DNA of 42,743 nucleotides from Ruminococcaceae bacterium UBA6434. Its GTDB lineage: Bacteria; Bacillota; Clostridia; Oscillospirales; Acutalibacteraceae. A model generated the notes under the pieces. That model had not been told where the DNA came from and searched no databases. It saw only the letters and a program-made list of their open reading frames with translations. The stretch covers positions 1-42,743 of the forward strand of contig DJOQ01000041.1 of the NCBI GenBank assembly GCA_002437245.1, written 5' to 3'. Shown here piece by piece: positions 23,656-32,323 of this stretch. A program made the translations under genes and the position numbers. Position 1 is the first letter of the stretch, and each line of letters begins with the position of its first letter.

Positions 23656-24624
23656 TTATTTCTTATTGGCTACGAAGCGGTCCAGAGCGACAGAGCCGAT
23701 GATAAGAGCGCCCATTACGACCTGCTGAAGTGTGCTCGAAAGCGAAAGTATATTCATACCGAAATTGATAACGCCTATAATAAGACCGCCCATTACAACT
23801 CCGAAAATTTTACCTTTGCCGCCGAAGAAGCTTGTTCCGCCGATAATAGAAGCGGCTATGGCGTAAGTCTCAAAGCCTGTTGCCGCCGCCGGCTCTGCCG
23901 AACCGACACGACCGAGCAAAACCACACCGGCTATACCGGCACAAATACCGGATATAATGAAAACTATAAGGGTATGAAGGTTTACATTGATGCCCGAATA
24001 CCAAGCGGATTCTTTGTTTCCGCCGAGTGCATAGATATTGCGGCCGAGCTTTGTCTTTTTAGTAAGAAACGCGAGAAGCAACGCTACTATAACGGCTATT
24101 ATCGCAACAAGCGGAATACCGAAAACAGACTTCGAAATAACTCTTGTAAAGCTTGCAGGGAAACCGTAAACGGCGCTTGAATTAGAGATTATAAGCGTAA
24201 CGCCGCGATAAATTGCCTGTGTACCGAGTGTAATGATGAACGGATGAAGTCCCGTAATATTTACAAGAAGTCCGTTAAGAAAACCGAGAAATGCGCCGAG
24301 TAAAATACCGAGAAGCACCGCGACCACCGGGTTTACTCCAGCTACCATAAGCTTTGCCATACACATTCCGGTTAAGGCTACCACGGAGCCTACGGAAAGG
24401 TCGATACCGGCAATAAGTATTGCAAAGAATTCGCCCATTGCAATAAGGATATTAACCGAGCTCTGTGCCAAAATCTGAGGCGCCGTAGAGCTTGAGAAAA
24501 AGTATGCCGGTTTTAATATGGCTAAAACGGCAAGAAGAATTACAAGAATTCCGAACGTTCCGTATTTCTGCCAAATCGTGTTAAAGGTCAGTTTTTCTTT
24601 TTTTAATGATTTAGACTGTGACAT
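23656..24624 (-). CDS. alsC: D-allose ABC transporter permease
   Basis: A 322-residue permease of the ribose/xylose/allose (BPD_transp_2) family with about 8-10 membrane spans. Hallmarks are GIDLSVGSVVALTGM (near 68-82), HPFIITLGTQAIYRGVTLIIS (near 126), the YALGGNKESAWYSGINV cytoplasmic loop that contacts the ATPase, and ASIIGGTSFFGGKGKIFGVVMGGLIIG. It lies 17 bases after alsA and 27 bases before alsE. Confidence 0.9.
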   Translation of the reverse strand: MSQSKSLKKEKLTFNTIWQKYGTFGILVILLAVLAILKPAYFFSSSTAPQILAQSSVNILIAMGEFFAILIAGIDLSVGSVVALTGMCMAKLMVAGVNPVVAVLLGILLGAFLGFLNGLLVNITGLHPFIITLGTQAIYRGVTLIISNSSAVYGFPASFTRVISKSVFGIPLVAIIAVIVALLLAFLTKKTKLGRNIYALGGNKESAWYSGINVNLHTLIVFIISGICAGIAGVVLLGRVGSAEPAAATGFETYAIAASIIGGTSFFGGKGKIFGVVMGGLIIGVINFGMNILSLSSTLQQVVMGALIIGSVALDRFVANKK

Positions 24625-24641
24625 TTTGTTTAGTCCTTTCT

Positions 24642-26171
24642 TTAAGATACATGGTCGGCAGTTGAAGCCATAATTATTTTTTCTTCTGTTGCGTCTTTAT
24701 GCGGGAAAGTTTTTACGATTTGCCCCTCGCGGAAAACCGCTATGGTATCGCATACCGACAAAAGTTCCGGAAGTTCGGACGATACAACGAGCACGCCCTT
24801 ACCCTCGTCGGCGAGTTTACGCATCAATGCGTATATCTCGCTTTTGGAGCCGATGTCTATGCCCTTTGTGGGTTCATCGAAAATAATTATCTGAGAATCT
24901 GCGGCAAGCCATTTTCCGAGAATTACTTTTTGCTGGTTGCCGCCGGAAAGCTCTGTTATATTCTGGTCAACGGAAGCGCATTTTATATTAAGATTTTTCT
25001 TTTGCTCCTGTGCGCACTCCCTTTCAAACTTACTGTTTGTAAGACCTATGGTTCCTTTGCCCTTCGAAGTCTTGATAAACGGGAGTATTGAAATGTTTTG
25101 CTTAATGTCAAAGTTGTAAAAGAAACCTGTCTCACGTCGGTTTTCGGTTACCATTGCGAGTCCGTTCTTAATAGCACTGTACGGACTTCTGATTTTAACC
25201 TGCTTGCCGTGAATAAAAATGTCTCCCGCAGAGCGAGGTTCCGAACCGAATATCGCATTCATCATTTCACTTCTGCCCGAACCCACAAGTCCCGAAAAAC
25301 CAAGGATTTCGCCCTTATGGAGTTTAAACGAAACATCCTTGACTTTTTTGTCCTTACGCGACAAATTTCGGACTTCAAAAATGACCTCTTCATTTTCATA
25401 GGTGTCGGGTGCGTCCTCATGCTGATAAGTATTCTGAATGGTTCTGCCTACCATCATGGTAACGAGGTCGTCCGCCGTAACGTCTTTAACATCTCTTGTA
25501 CCGACATAAGCACCGTCTTTAAGTACCGAGACCCTGTCACCTATTTCAATTATTTCGCCGAGCTTATGAGAGATAAAGACAATTCCCTTTCCCTCTTCTT
25601 TAAGCTGACGAATTATTTTAAACAGATGATTTACTTCCTCGCTCGTCAAAGAAGCGGTAGGCTCGTCCATGATAATCACCTTACTGTCGGCGGCAAGAGC
25701 CTTGGCAATTTCGACCTGCTGTTTTTCGGAAATACTTATATCCTCAACTAAAGTTTTGGGGTCACGCTTTAATCCGACTTTAGAGAGCAGCTCTTTTGCA
25801 CGCTCATTCATATACTTATAATCCACGACCTTAACGGGACCGTATTTTTTCATCGGAAGTTTGCCTACAAAAAGGTTTTCCTGAATGGAAAGCTCGTTTA
25901 TTACGCTCAGTTCCTGATAAATTACGCTGATGCCGTTTTCGGCGGAATCTTTGGGCGTAAGCTTTTTGTAGCTTTTTCCGCCTACAATTATTTCACCCTC
26001 GGTGGGCTGATAAACGCCGCTGAGGATTTTCATAAGTGTAGATTTTCCGGCGCCGTTTTCACCGAGCAACACGTGCACTTCGCCGGGCTGTATGTCAAAC
26101 GATATATCTTTAAGTGCCGTTACGCCCGGGAATTTTTTAACGACGCCTTTCATTTCAACCAACGCGCTCAT
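24642..26171 (-). CDS. alsA: D-allose ABC transporter ATP-binding protein (two-domain)
   Basis: A 509-residue tandem ABC ATPase of the monosaccharide importer type. The first half has Walker A GENGAGKST (37-45), signature ISEKQQVEIAKALA and Walker B VIIMDEPTASLT. The second half has the usual degenerate Walker A (GLVGSGRSEM), signature LSGGNQQKVILGKWLA and Walker B IIIFDEPTKGIDIG. The length is typical of RbsA/AlsA. It is the first gene of the operon, with AGGAGG before the ATG and a LacI-type operator about 75 bases upstream. Confidence 0.92.
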   Translation of the reverse strand: MSALVEMKGVVKKFPGVTALKDISFDIQPGEVHVLLGENGAGKSTLMKILSGVYQPTEGEIIVGGKSYKKLTPKDSAENGISVIYQELSVINELSIQENLFVGKLPMKKYGPVKVVDYKYMNERAKELLSKVGLKRDPKTLVEDISISEKQQVEIAKALAADSKVIIMDEPTASLTSEEVNHLFKIIRQLKEEGKGIVFISHKLGEIIEIGDRVSVLKDGAYVGTRDVKDVTADDLVTMMVGRTIQNTYQHEDAPDTYENEEVIFEVRNLSRKDKKVKDVSFKLHKGEILGFSGLVGSGRSEMMNAIFGSEPRSAGDIFIHGKQVKIRSPYSAIKNGLAMVTENRRETGFFYNFDIKQNISILPFIKTSKGKGTIGLTNSKFERECAQEQKKNLNIKCASVDQNITELSGGNQQKVILGKWLAADSQIIIFDEPTKGIDIGSKSEIYALMRKLADEGKGVLVVSSELPELLSVCDTIAVFREGQIVKTFPHKDATEEKIIMASTADHVS

Positions 26172-26240
26172 ATTTTCCTCCTGATGTTGATTATTTCCAC
26201 ATATTAGTCATTTGCATATGCGGAGAGTATATACATTTTA

Positions 26241-26260
26241 TTGGGTAAAGGTTTACTCAA
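26241..26260. promoter_or_regulatory. LacI-type operator upstream of alsA
   Basis: The near-palindrome TTGGGTAAAGGTTTACTCAA shares the GGGTAAA/TTTACyC half-sites with the two operators before the lacI-family gene. It lies in the control region of the alsA operon. The als promoter itself was not placed with confidence. Confidence 0.65.
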
Positions 26261-26274
26261 TTTCCAAAAATATG

Positions 26275-26293
26275 CGGGAAATATAAATTCCCG
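26275..26293 (-). terminator. Weak terminator between the regulator gene and alsA
   Basis: A short CGGGAA/TTCCCG stem with an AT-rich loop is followed on the minus strand by CATATTTTTGG. It may partly separate the regulator transcript from the als operon. Confidence 0.4.
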
Positions 26294-26315
26294 TTTGCCT
26301 GCCGCGGCTCATATT

Positions 26316-27311
26316 TTATGCGGTTGTCCTTTTTACAAGCTTCACCGGAATAACATAGACATCGTTTTTGTTTTTTGCCCCATTATTCTCGATGAGATTT
26401 AAAAGCGTTTCAACCGATTTTTTGCCGAACATATCGGTATCCTGATGTATTGTGGTTATCGGCGGATCGCATATCTCAGACAGCGTAATGTCATCGAATC
26501 CGACAAGCTTACACTCCCCCGGCACCGATATACCCGAATCTTTAAGTGCCTGTAAAGCGCCGAGCGCCATCACATCATTGTTGCAAAAAATTCCGTCAAA
26601 TTTTTTTCCGTCGGCTATTGCCTTTTTTATTGCTTTATAAGACGATGCGTAACTGACCTCAGTCTTTATTACGTTACTCTCATTGAGCGGCAAAGAATAT
26701 TTTTGGTGAGCGTCGACATAACCTTTATATCTGTTTCGCGTGGTGGAGTAACAGTTTTTGTCGCTCAACATCAATATGTCCTTACAGCCGTCTTTAATAA
26801 GAGCTTTCGTAGCCATAAAACCGCCCATCTCGTTATCCGAAATTATCAGAGTGCCCGCATGCTCGGGCCGACGGTCAATGTGAACTACGGGAATTTTGTA
26901 ATCATTATATATCTGCTTAACGTCGCTCTTTGTGCTGATGTATATTATTCCGTCAACATCTTTGGCGGCAAGCGAAGAAATATGCTTGTCCTCGGTGATA
27001 CTGTCCTCATTTGAATCGCAGACAAAAACGGTGTAGCCCTTTTGCAGTAACGACGTTTCAATGGAACGGATAATTTTGGCAAAAAATTCGTTTGTTATAT
27101 CGGGGACTATAACACCGATGCTCTGCGTCTTATTGGTACGAAGTCCTTTTGCATTGAGATTTACCTTATAGCCGTACTTGTTAACGATATCCATAACCTT
27201 TCTTTCGGTTTCGGGAGAAAATCTACCGTTATGGTTTAAGACACGCGAAACGGTGGCAATAGATACTCCCGACAGCTCCGCAATTTCAACCATTGATATT
27301 TTTCCCTTCAA
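26316..27311 (-). CDS. LacI family transcriptional regulator of the allose operon
   Basis: A 331-residue repressor-type protein. The N-terminal HTH is SMVEIAELSGVSIATVSRVL (6-25) with hinge-region residues to about 60. A sugar-binding-protein-like effector domain follows (QSIGVIVPDITNEFFAKII, IFCNNDVMALGAL, KLVGFDDITLSE, PPITTIHQDTDMFG). The start is a TTG, with GGAGG eight bases upstream. It is divided from alsA by only 144 bases holding an operator, and has two operators in its own leader. Control of the als genes, with D-allose or a phosphorylated product as effector, is inferred. In E. coli the als regulator is RpiR-type, so this is a different arrangement. Confidence 0.88.
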   Translation of the reverse strand: MKGKISMVEIAELSGVSIATVSRVLNHNGRFSPETERKVMDIVNKYGYKVNLNAKGLRTNKTQSIGVIVPDITNEFFAKIIRSIETSLLQKGYTVFVCDSNEDSITEDKHISSLAAKDVDGIIYISTKSDVKQIYNDYKIPVVHIDRRPEHAGTLIISDNEMGGFMATKALIKDGCKDILMLSDKNCYSTTRNRYKGYVDAHQKYSLPLNESNVIKTEVSYASSYKAIKKAIADGKKFDGIFCNNDVMALGALQALKDSGISVPGECKLVGFDDITLSEICDPPITTIHQDTDMFGKKSVETLLNLIENNGAKNKNDVYVIPVKLVKRTTA

Positions 27312-27332
27312 TTAAAAAACCTCCGAAAAATT

Positions 27333-27381
27333 ATGTAATCGTTTACTCGGTTTGTAATAAATAACGGGTAATCGTTTACCC
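27333..27381. promoter_or_regulatory. Two LacI-type operators in the regulator's leader
   Basis: ATGTAATCGTTTACTC (27333-27348) and the near-perfect palindrome GGGTAATCGTTTACCC (27366-27381). Their centres are 33 bp apart, about three helical turns, and both lie downstream of the -10. This suggests autorepression by a bound tetramer or roadblock. Confidence 0.75.
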
Positions 27382-27390
27382 TATGCTCAT

Positions 27391-27419
27391 AGTTTACAAC
27401 CCGTTATATTAAAAGTCAA
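27391..27419 (-). promoter_or_regulatory. Promoter of the LacI-family gene
   Basis: TTGACT (27414-27419), a 17-base spacer and TAAACT (27391-27396). The operators at 27333-27381 lie just downstream. Confidence 0.75.
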
Positions 27420-27546
27420 CTCTTTTTTTGCAGAAAAATTTTCTTTGTAAGAAGTGCTGAAAACCGCATATTGCGGATTGTTTAAAAAGCAAACATTAAA
27501 TCGTGAATGTCAAATTTCGAGCTGTCCGTTTGTGCATTTTTAACGC

Positions 27547-27585
27547 AAAAAACGCGTTGCCCGTTTTGCCGGACAACGCGTTTTT
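27547..27585 (-). terminator. Intrinsic terminator of the TetR-MMPL-lipoprotein operon
   Basis: A long stem (AAAAACGCGTTGTCCG with CGGGCAACGCGTTTTTT) is followed by GCG on the minus strand, with the T run inside the stem's right arm. It lies 10 bases after the lipoprotein stop. Nothing else is visible between 27420 and 27546. Confidence 0.8.
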
Positions 27586-27594
27586 GCTTATTTT

Positions 27595-29244
27595 TTACTT
27601 ACTTTTTTTGCCGAAAACTTTTTGGAACCAATTTTGCTTACTGCTTTCTGCCTGGGTAGTAGCCTCCGCAGCCTTTTCAATGCTCGGTGTTTTCATAACG
27701 AACATTACGCTGGACTCTATACCGTCGGCAACCGAAGAGTAAATCTTATATTCTTTACCGTATTCAATCATCTTGGTGACTTTCTGTAAAAGCTCATCGG
27801 AATTATCGGTAAGCACACCGTATTTTTCAAGCTTTGACGCAAAATCTGCAGCACTGACGGAATTCATAAGATTGGTTATCTTCGTCATATTGTCTTCGTT
27901 GAGAAGAGTGCTGAGACTGTTGAGAAGATCCTGATTTTGGTTAAGTTCACTCTGTATATCGGAAATCTTACTCATAGTTTCGGGTAAATTATCAATTGCC
28001 GCCTGAACCTCCGGGTCCTGCATATCATTTGATATATTCTGAAGAAGCGGAAGTGCTTCTTTAAACTCGTTTGAAGCCGACGGGAGAAGGCTTAAGAACT
28101 GCTGTACATTGGGGTCGGAAAGCAATTTTATCATCTTCTGAAGGTCGGAATTACTTGAAGAATCAAGAAGAGTTTTAAGCGTTTCGATATTTTGAGGAGT
28201 AAGGTTCTTTGAAAGAACATCGATAAGAGGCTTATTGCTCTCATAAAGCGAAGTTGCGTCATTTATCATCTGTGCAAGATCACCGAGCTTATCGGGATTT
28301 GACATAAGAGTGGAAAGGACGTTGTTGGGGTCTATTGACTTAATCGAAGCTTCAATTTCTTTGAGCTGATTAAGGCTTGATTTGAGATCGTCAACGCTTG
28401 AGGGAACAGCCATATTATTGCTCACAGCCGAGAGAGGAAGAACCGCAAAATACATATTTGTAAGTTCAAAATCCGTAACATCGGCGGTAATTGTAAAGTT
28501 ATCGTTAAAGCTTATATCGGCAGCGTCTTTGAGAGCTTTGGAATCAAGACCGAGAGTCTCGTTGATTCCGGGGAAGCCCGCTACAACTGCGATTTCTTTT
28601 GAACCGTCGCCCTGAGAAATACCGTTTTCAACTTTTACATTTTGGAAGTTGGTTTCAGGGAGAATCATACCGCCGATAGCGAGTACGGGATTGCAGACCT
28701 TAACATCTTTACCGTTAATTTTTTCGGTTTTAAAGATGTTGTTTGTCATTTGGATTTCTATCTTAACCTTACCGCTCTTACCTGCAAGGTCGGAAGCGGC
28801 GATTTCTTCGTCATTAAGATAATATTTGATTGCAATGCTTACGGGAAGCGTCTTGGTGCTTGTGCCGCGGTAATAAAGGTCCGTAGTCGGCATATTCCAG
28901 AACAAGCCTCCGTCCTTAAAATAAGGCTCGGTATCGCTCTTTACGTTGGTTACATTTTCAAGGTCCGTGACATCTCTTAGGTAAACCTCAGGGGTGTCGG
29001 TGTGAATCCAGTCGGTAACGGAGATATTCTGAACCGCACCGGAATTATCAAGTGTGGCGTAAACCGTTTCGGTCTTTTTATAATCGTTGATTCTGGTTGT
29101 GTAAATGGTTTCCTCGGTCTTTTTATCAACCTCGGCTACCGTGTCGTCGTCCTTTTTGGACGAACAACCGGTAAAGGTGACGCAAAGCATTGAGAAAACA
29201 AGCAAAACACTGATTATGCTTTTAATTTTATTTGCGTTTTTCAT
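27595..29244 (-). CDS. Lipoprotein partner of an MMPL/RND exporter, with coiled-coil region
   Basis: A 549-residue exported lipoprotein: hydrophobic signal, lipobox-like TFTGC (Cys26) and a Ser/Lys/Asp spacer. Residues about 45-270 look beta-rich (VYATLDNSGAVQNISVTDWI, KYYLNDEEIAASDLAGKSGKVKIEIQMTN). Residues about 285-490 are mostly helical with many Gln/Asn/Leu/Ser and probably form coiled coils. The tail is basic. The layout recalls the extracytoplasmic part of YhgE/Pip-like proteins, but I cannot assign a family. The gene overlaps the stop of the MMPL transporter by ATGA, so a partner role (periplasmic adaptor-like or substrate presentation) is inferred. Confidence 0.65.
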   Translation of the reverse strand: MKNANKIKSIISVLLVFSMLCVTFTGCSSKKDDDTVAEVDKKTEETIYTTRINDYKKTETVYATLDNSGAVQNISVTDWIHTDTPEVYLRDVTDLENVTNVKSDTEPYFKDGGLFWNMPTTDLYYRGTSTKTLPVSIAIKYYLNDEEIAASDLAGKSGKVKIEIQMTNNIFKTEKINGKDVKVCNPVLAIGGMILPETNFQNVKVENGISQGDGSKEIAVVAGFPGINETLGLDSKALKDAADISFNDNFTITADVTDFELTNMYFAVLPLSAVSNNMAVPSSVDDLKSSLNQLKEIEASIKSIDPNNVLSTLMSNPDKLGDLAQMINDATSLYESNKPLIDVLSKNLTPQNIETLKTLLDSSSNSDLQKMIKLLSDPNVQQFLSLLPSASNEFKEALPLLQNISNDMQDPEVQAAIDNLPETMSKISDIQSELNQNQDLLNSLSTLLNEDNMTKITNLMNSVSAADFASKLEKYGVLTDNSDELLQKVTKMIEYGKEYKIYSSVADGIESSVMFVMKTPSIEKAAEATTQAESSKQNWFQKVFGKKSK

Positions 29245-31385
29245 TTTGCTGCCTCCGATTTCTTAGCCTTAACGGCCTTTATTTTTGCCTTTGATTTCTT
29301 AAATTTTTCTTTCGGCAATGTACGCCAATTAAGCGAAGTTTTGTTTATGAACTTTTCGCAGATATAAAGGATAGGCGGCAATGTGCAAATTATTATGCAC
29401 GCACTGATGATAGCACCGCGTGCAAGCATACCGCAGATACTCTTTACTATCTCTATATCGCATATAAGATAAACACCGAAGGTTGCAACAAAGAATACCA
29501 TTGCGCTTTGGAAAATCGAACGGTCGGATTCATTGGCAGCCTTTCTGATGGCCTCGTCCTTAGACAGACCCTTTCTCAATTCCTCACGGAATCTGGAGGT
29601 TATGAGTATAGCATAGTCAACCGTTGCGCCGAGCTGTACGCACCCGATTATTGTAGGCGCGATAAACGGTATCGTCTCACCGAATATAAACGAGAAGCCC
29701 TCATTTATAAATATTGCTACCTCTATGGATGCAACGAGTATTACAGGTATTGATATCGACTTAAAGATAATCGCTATAAGAATAAATATTGCCGCAATGG
29801 AAATTATATTGGTTATTATAAAGTCTCGGTTCGTTACGTCAACAAGGTCCTTTGTCATGGCGCCCTCGCCTGTCAGATAACCGTTCGGGTCATACTTCAA
29901 TACAATACTCTTCAGCGTATCGATCTGTGCATTTTCTTCATCGGTTGCCGTAGCGTAGCTTGTATTTACCATCATAAGTTGATAACCGTCTTTAATGCAG
30001 ATGTCGCGAATATCATCGGGAATCATATCGGAGGGTATTGCCGAGCCCAAATACTCGTTCATTGCAACTACGGTAGTTATGCCGTCGACATTTTCAATCT
30101 CCTGCTCCATAGCTTCAAGCTTTTGACTCGGAAGGTCGTCGCTTACTATGATGAAGTGGGTTGTTGCCATATTGAATTTGTCTTTCATTTCGTGAAGAGA
30201 AACGATAGACGCAAGATCGGAGGGAAGAGCCTTATCCATATTGTAGTATACATTTACGCTCTTTGAAGCTCCGTATGCGGGAATTATAAGGAGAAGGAAG
30301 ATTATTGCAATTACACGGCGATGCTTGAGGGTGAATTCATTAAGTTTGCCGAAATGGGGAACGAGGCTCTTATGTCTCGTCTTTTCGATTTTATCGTCAA
30401 GCAAAAGTATAAGCGCCGGAAGAAATGTAACAACCGTGATAACACCGAGCAATACGCCCTTAGCCATTACAAGACCTATATCAAGACCGAGTTTAAAGCT
30501 CATAAAGCACAATGCAAGGAAGCCGAATATCGTAGTCAACGAGCTGCCTGCCAGCGATACGAACGTACTGCTTATAGCCGAAGCCATTGCGGAGGTTCTG
30601 TCATCATTATGCTTGCGTTCCTCTTCGTAACGGTCCATAAGGAATACCGAATAGTCCATAGTAACGCCGAGCTGCAGTATAGCCGCTATACACTGCGTAA
30701 TATACGATATTTGCCCGAAGATAATATTTGTACCCATATTATATACAACCGCGGTACACAGTGCCGCAAGAAGAACAAACGGTAAAACATATGATTTCAG
30801 GGTAAACATCAAAACGATAAGAGCGAGCACTATTGCAATAACGACATACAGCGGAGCCTGCGCGTCGGCAAGCGCCTTAGTATCATACATTATTGTGGAA
30901 ACGCCGCTCATAAACATATTTTTGTTCATACATTTACGTATGGACTTTATGGCGTTCATTGTTGACTCGGAAGCGCCGCCCTGCGCAAATTGAACCATCA
31001 TAAGTGTGGCACTACCGTCTTTGCTGTAAAAGACGTTCTTTAAATCGTCGGGAAGCATATCTTCGGGTATCGAAATATCGGCGATATTGTCGACCCACAT
31101 AACATTGCTTACTCCGTCGATTTCGGAAATTTCCTCTTTCAGTTTAACGGCGGTTTTTTGATCCTCATTTTCAATAACAACAATGGCACTTGCGGCGTTA
31201 TTGAACGTTTTATCAAGGATATGCTCGCCCTGTACCGAATTGAGGTCTTCCGGCAGATATGACAAAATATCATAGTTTACGAATGTATTAAGATAACATA
31301 TTATCGACGGTATCAATAATATAAGGCAAACTATGAGGACTGTTTTGGGGTGTTTTGCAATGCCCCTTGCCATTTTGTCTATCAT
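29241..31385 (-). CDS. MMPL/RND superfamily exporter
   Basis: A 714-residue membrane protein with the duplicated RND plan. TM1 is at about 15-33, followed by a large outer loop, then five or six spans. A second repeat begins near 355 with the same arrangement. Each half has the proton-relay-like Asp-Tyr motif, GVTMDYSVFLMDRYEEER and GATVDYAILITSRFREEL, each followed by a sensing-loop-like helix. The C-terminal tail is lysine-rich. It is likely a proton-driven exporter of a lipid-like or amphiphilic compound; the substrate is unknown. It is the middle gene of a TetR-MMPL-lipoprotein operon. Confidence 0.85.
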   Translation of the reverse strand: MIDKMARGIAKHPKTVLIVCLILLIPSIICYLNTFVNYDILSYLPEDLNSVQGEHILDKTFNNAASAIVVIENEDQKTAVKLKEEISEIDGVSNVMWVDNIADISIPEDMLPDDLKNVFYSKDGSATLMMVQFAQGGASESTMNAIKSIRKCMNKNMFMSGVSTIMYDTKALADAQAPLYVVIAIVLALIVLMFTLKSYVLPFVLLAALCTAVVYNMGTNIIFGQISYITQCIAAILQLGVTMDYSVFLMDRYEEERKHNDDRTSAMASAISSTFVSLAGSSLTTIFGFLALCFMSFKLGLDIGLVMAKGVLLGVITVVTFLPALILLLDDKIEKTRHKSLVPHFGKLNEFTLKHRRVIAIIFLLLIIPAYGASKSVNVYYNMDKALPSDLASIVSLHEMKDKFNMATTHFIIVSDDLPSQKLEAMEQEIENVDGITTVVAMNEYLGSAIPSDMIPDDIRDICIKDGYQLMMVNTSYATATDEENAQIDTLKSIVLKYDPNGYLTGEGAMTKDLVDVTNRDFIITNIISIAAIFILIAIIFKSISIPVILVASIEVAIFINEGFSFIFGETIPFIAPTIIGCVQLGATVDYAILITSRFREELRKGLSKDEAIRKAANESDRSIFQSAMVFFVATFGVYLICDIEIVKSICGMLARGAIISACIIICTLPPILYICEKFINKTSLNWRTLPKEKFKKSKAKIKAVKAKKSEAAK

Positions 31386-31413
31386 CGTATCTCCCCTTTT
31401 CTGTAATAATTTA

Positions 31414-32004
31414 CTATGCTAACATTTTTTTGACAGCCAGATGAATTTCCGGCCTTATTTCCTCTATAGTGAACGGAGATCTCGAAAGAATTGCGTTTGA
31501 AGCGGTTGTAAATATCATAGTCGAGACGAGCAACAACAGCTTCTTGGCATCCTCGGGAGGATTTCCGAGTTTTACTATAATATCTGTAAGATAATCAAAA
31601 CCGACTTTAATGTTATCATCGCCGTTATCGATTATCAACGAATACAAAATTGAACTTTTTTCGCTTATCACCGAGAGCATTTCTTTATTATCAATCATAT
31701 AATCTATAATTGCGTCAACAAAGAATGTCAGTTGGTCGATAGCCTCCATTTTGTTGTCGGTATTTATGCTTTTCATCTGCTCTATAACCGACTTTATGAT
31801 AGCTGCACTCTTATAAAGGATTATCTGATCCATAAGGTCATATTTATCATGGAAATAAAGATAAAACGTACCCTTTGCCACGCCTGCACATTTGACAACT
31901 TCATCTATGGGGGTGGTCTTTATTCCGTTTTTTGCAAATAAGTTATATGCAGCGTCCAGAATTTTATTACGCTTTTTAAGTTTGTTTTCTTCTACACTCG
32001 GCAT
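31414..32004 (-). CDS. TetR/AcrR family transcriptional regulator
   Basis: A 196-residue repressor. The N-terminal HTH TPIDEVVKCAGVAKGTFYLYFHDKYDLM (about 30-57) is the classical TetR signature, and the rest is a helical ligand-binding domain. It is the first gene of the exporter operon, 28 bases before the transporter. Two copies of a TGAC-n5-GTCA palindrome lie across its own promoter, so it probably represses the whole operon and responds to the exported compound. Confidence 0.9.
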   Translation of the reverse strand: MPSVEENKLKKRNKILDAAYNLFAKNGIKTTPIDEVVKCAGVAKGTFYLYFHDKYDLMDQIILYKSAAIIKSVIEQMKSINTDNKMEAIDQLTFFVDAIIDYMIDNKEMLSVISEKSSILYSLIIDNGDDNIKVGFDYLTDIIVKLGNPPEDAKKLLLLVSTMIFTTASNAILSRSPFTIEEIRPEIHLAVKKMLA

Positions 32005-32088
32005 TTTACACTTTCACTTCCGACTGAATCTTTGATAATAACGGCGCATCAATCGCCGCTGTAAGCTGTATTTATTGCGTTTTTTAAA

Positions 32089-32101
32089 TGACCGTTAGTC
32101 A
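32089..32101. promoter_or_regulatory. TetR operator copy 1 (downstream of the -10)
   Basis: TGACCGTTAGTCA, an imperfect copy of the palindrome at 32132-32144; centres are 43 bp apart. It lies in the early transcribed region. Confidence 0.7.
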
Positions 32102-32116
32102 CTTTTACATTTCAGA

Positions 32117-32145
32117 ATATTACTCCAAAAATGACTAATAGTCAA
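32117..32145 (-). promoter_or_regulatory. Promoter of the TetR-MMPL operon
   Basis: TTGACT (32140-32145), a 17-base spacer and TAATAT (32117-32122). The -35 hexamer is inside the operator at 32132-32144. The remainder of the 319-base gap 32005-32323 shows only this control region and the terminator near 32278. Confidence 0.8.
32132..32144. promoter_or_regulatory. TetR operator copy 2 (over the -35)
   Basis: The perfect palindrome TGACTAATAGTCA overlaps the -35 hexamer of the tetR promoter. Confidence 0.75.
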
Positions 32146-32271
32146 TAACAAGCAAAAATTGTTAACAAACTGTTCACATATGTTGAATTTATGTCCATAA
32201 ACAGCAATCATAAATTCCGCCTTTTATGCATATTGCTTATAACGTTATATTTGGAAGGGTAAGTACCGCAT

Positions 32272-32304
32272 AAAAAAACAGAGTACGGAAAAACCGTACT
32301 CTGT
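32272..32304 (-). terminator. Intrinsic terminator of the epimerase/SDR operon
   Basis: The perfect 11-bp stem ACAGAGTACGG/CCGTACTCTGT with a 5-base loop (32278-32304) is followed by TTTTTT (complement of 32272-32277) on the minus strand. Confidence 0.9.
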
Positions 32305-32323
32305 TTGATATAAAAGGATATAA

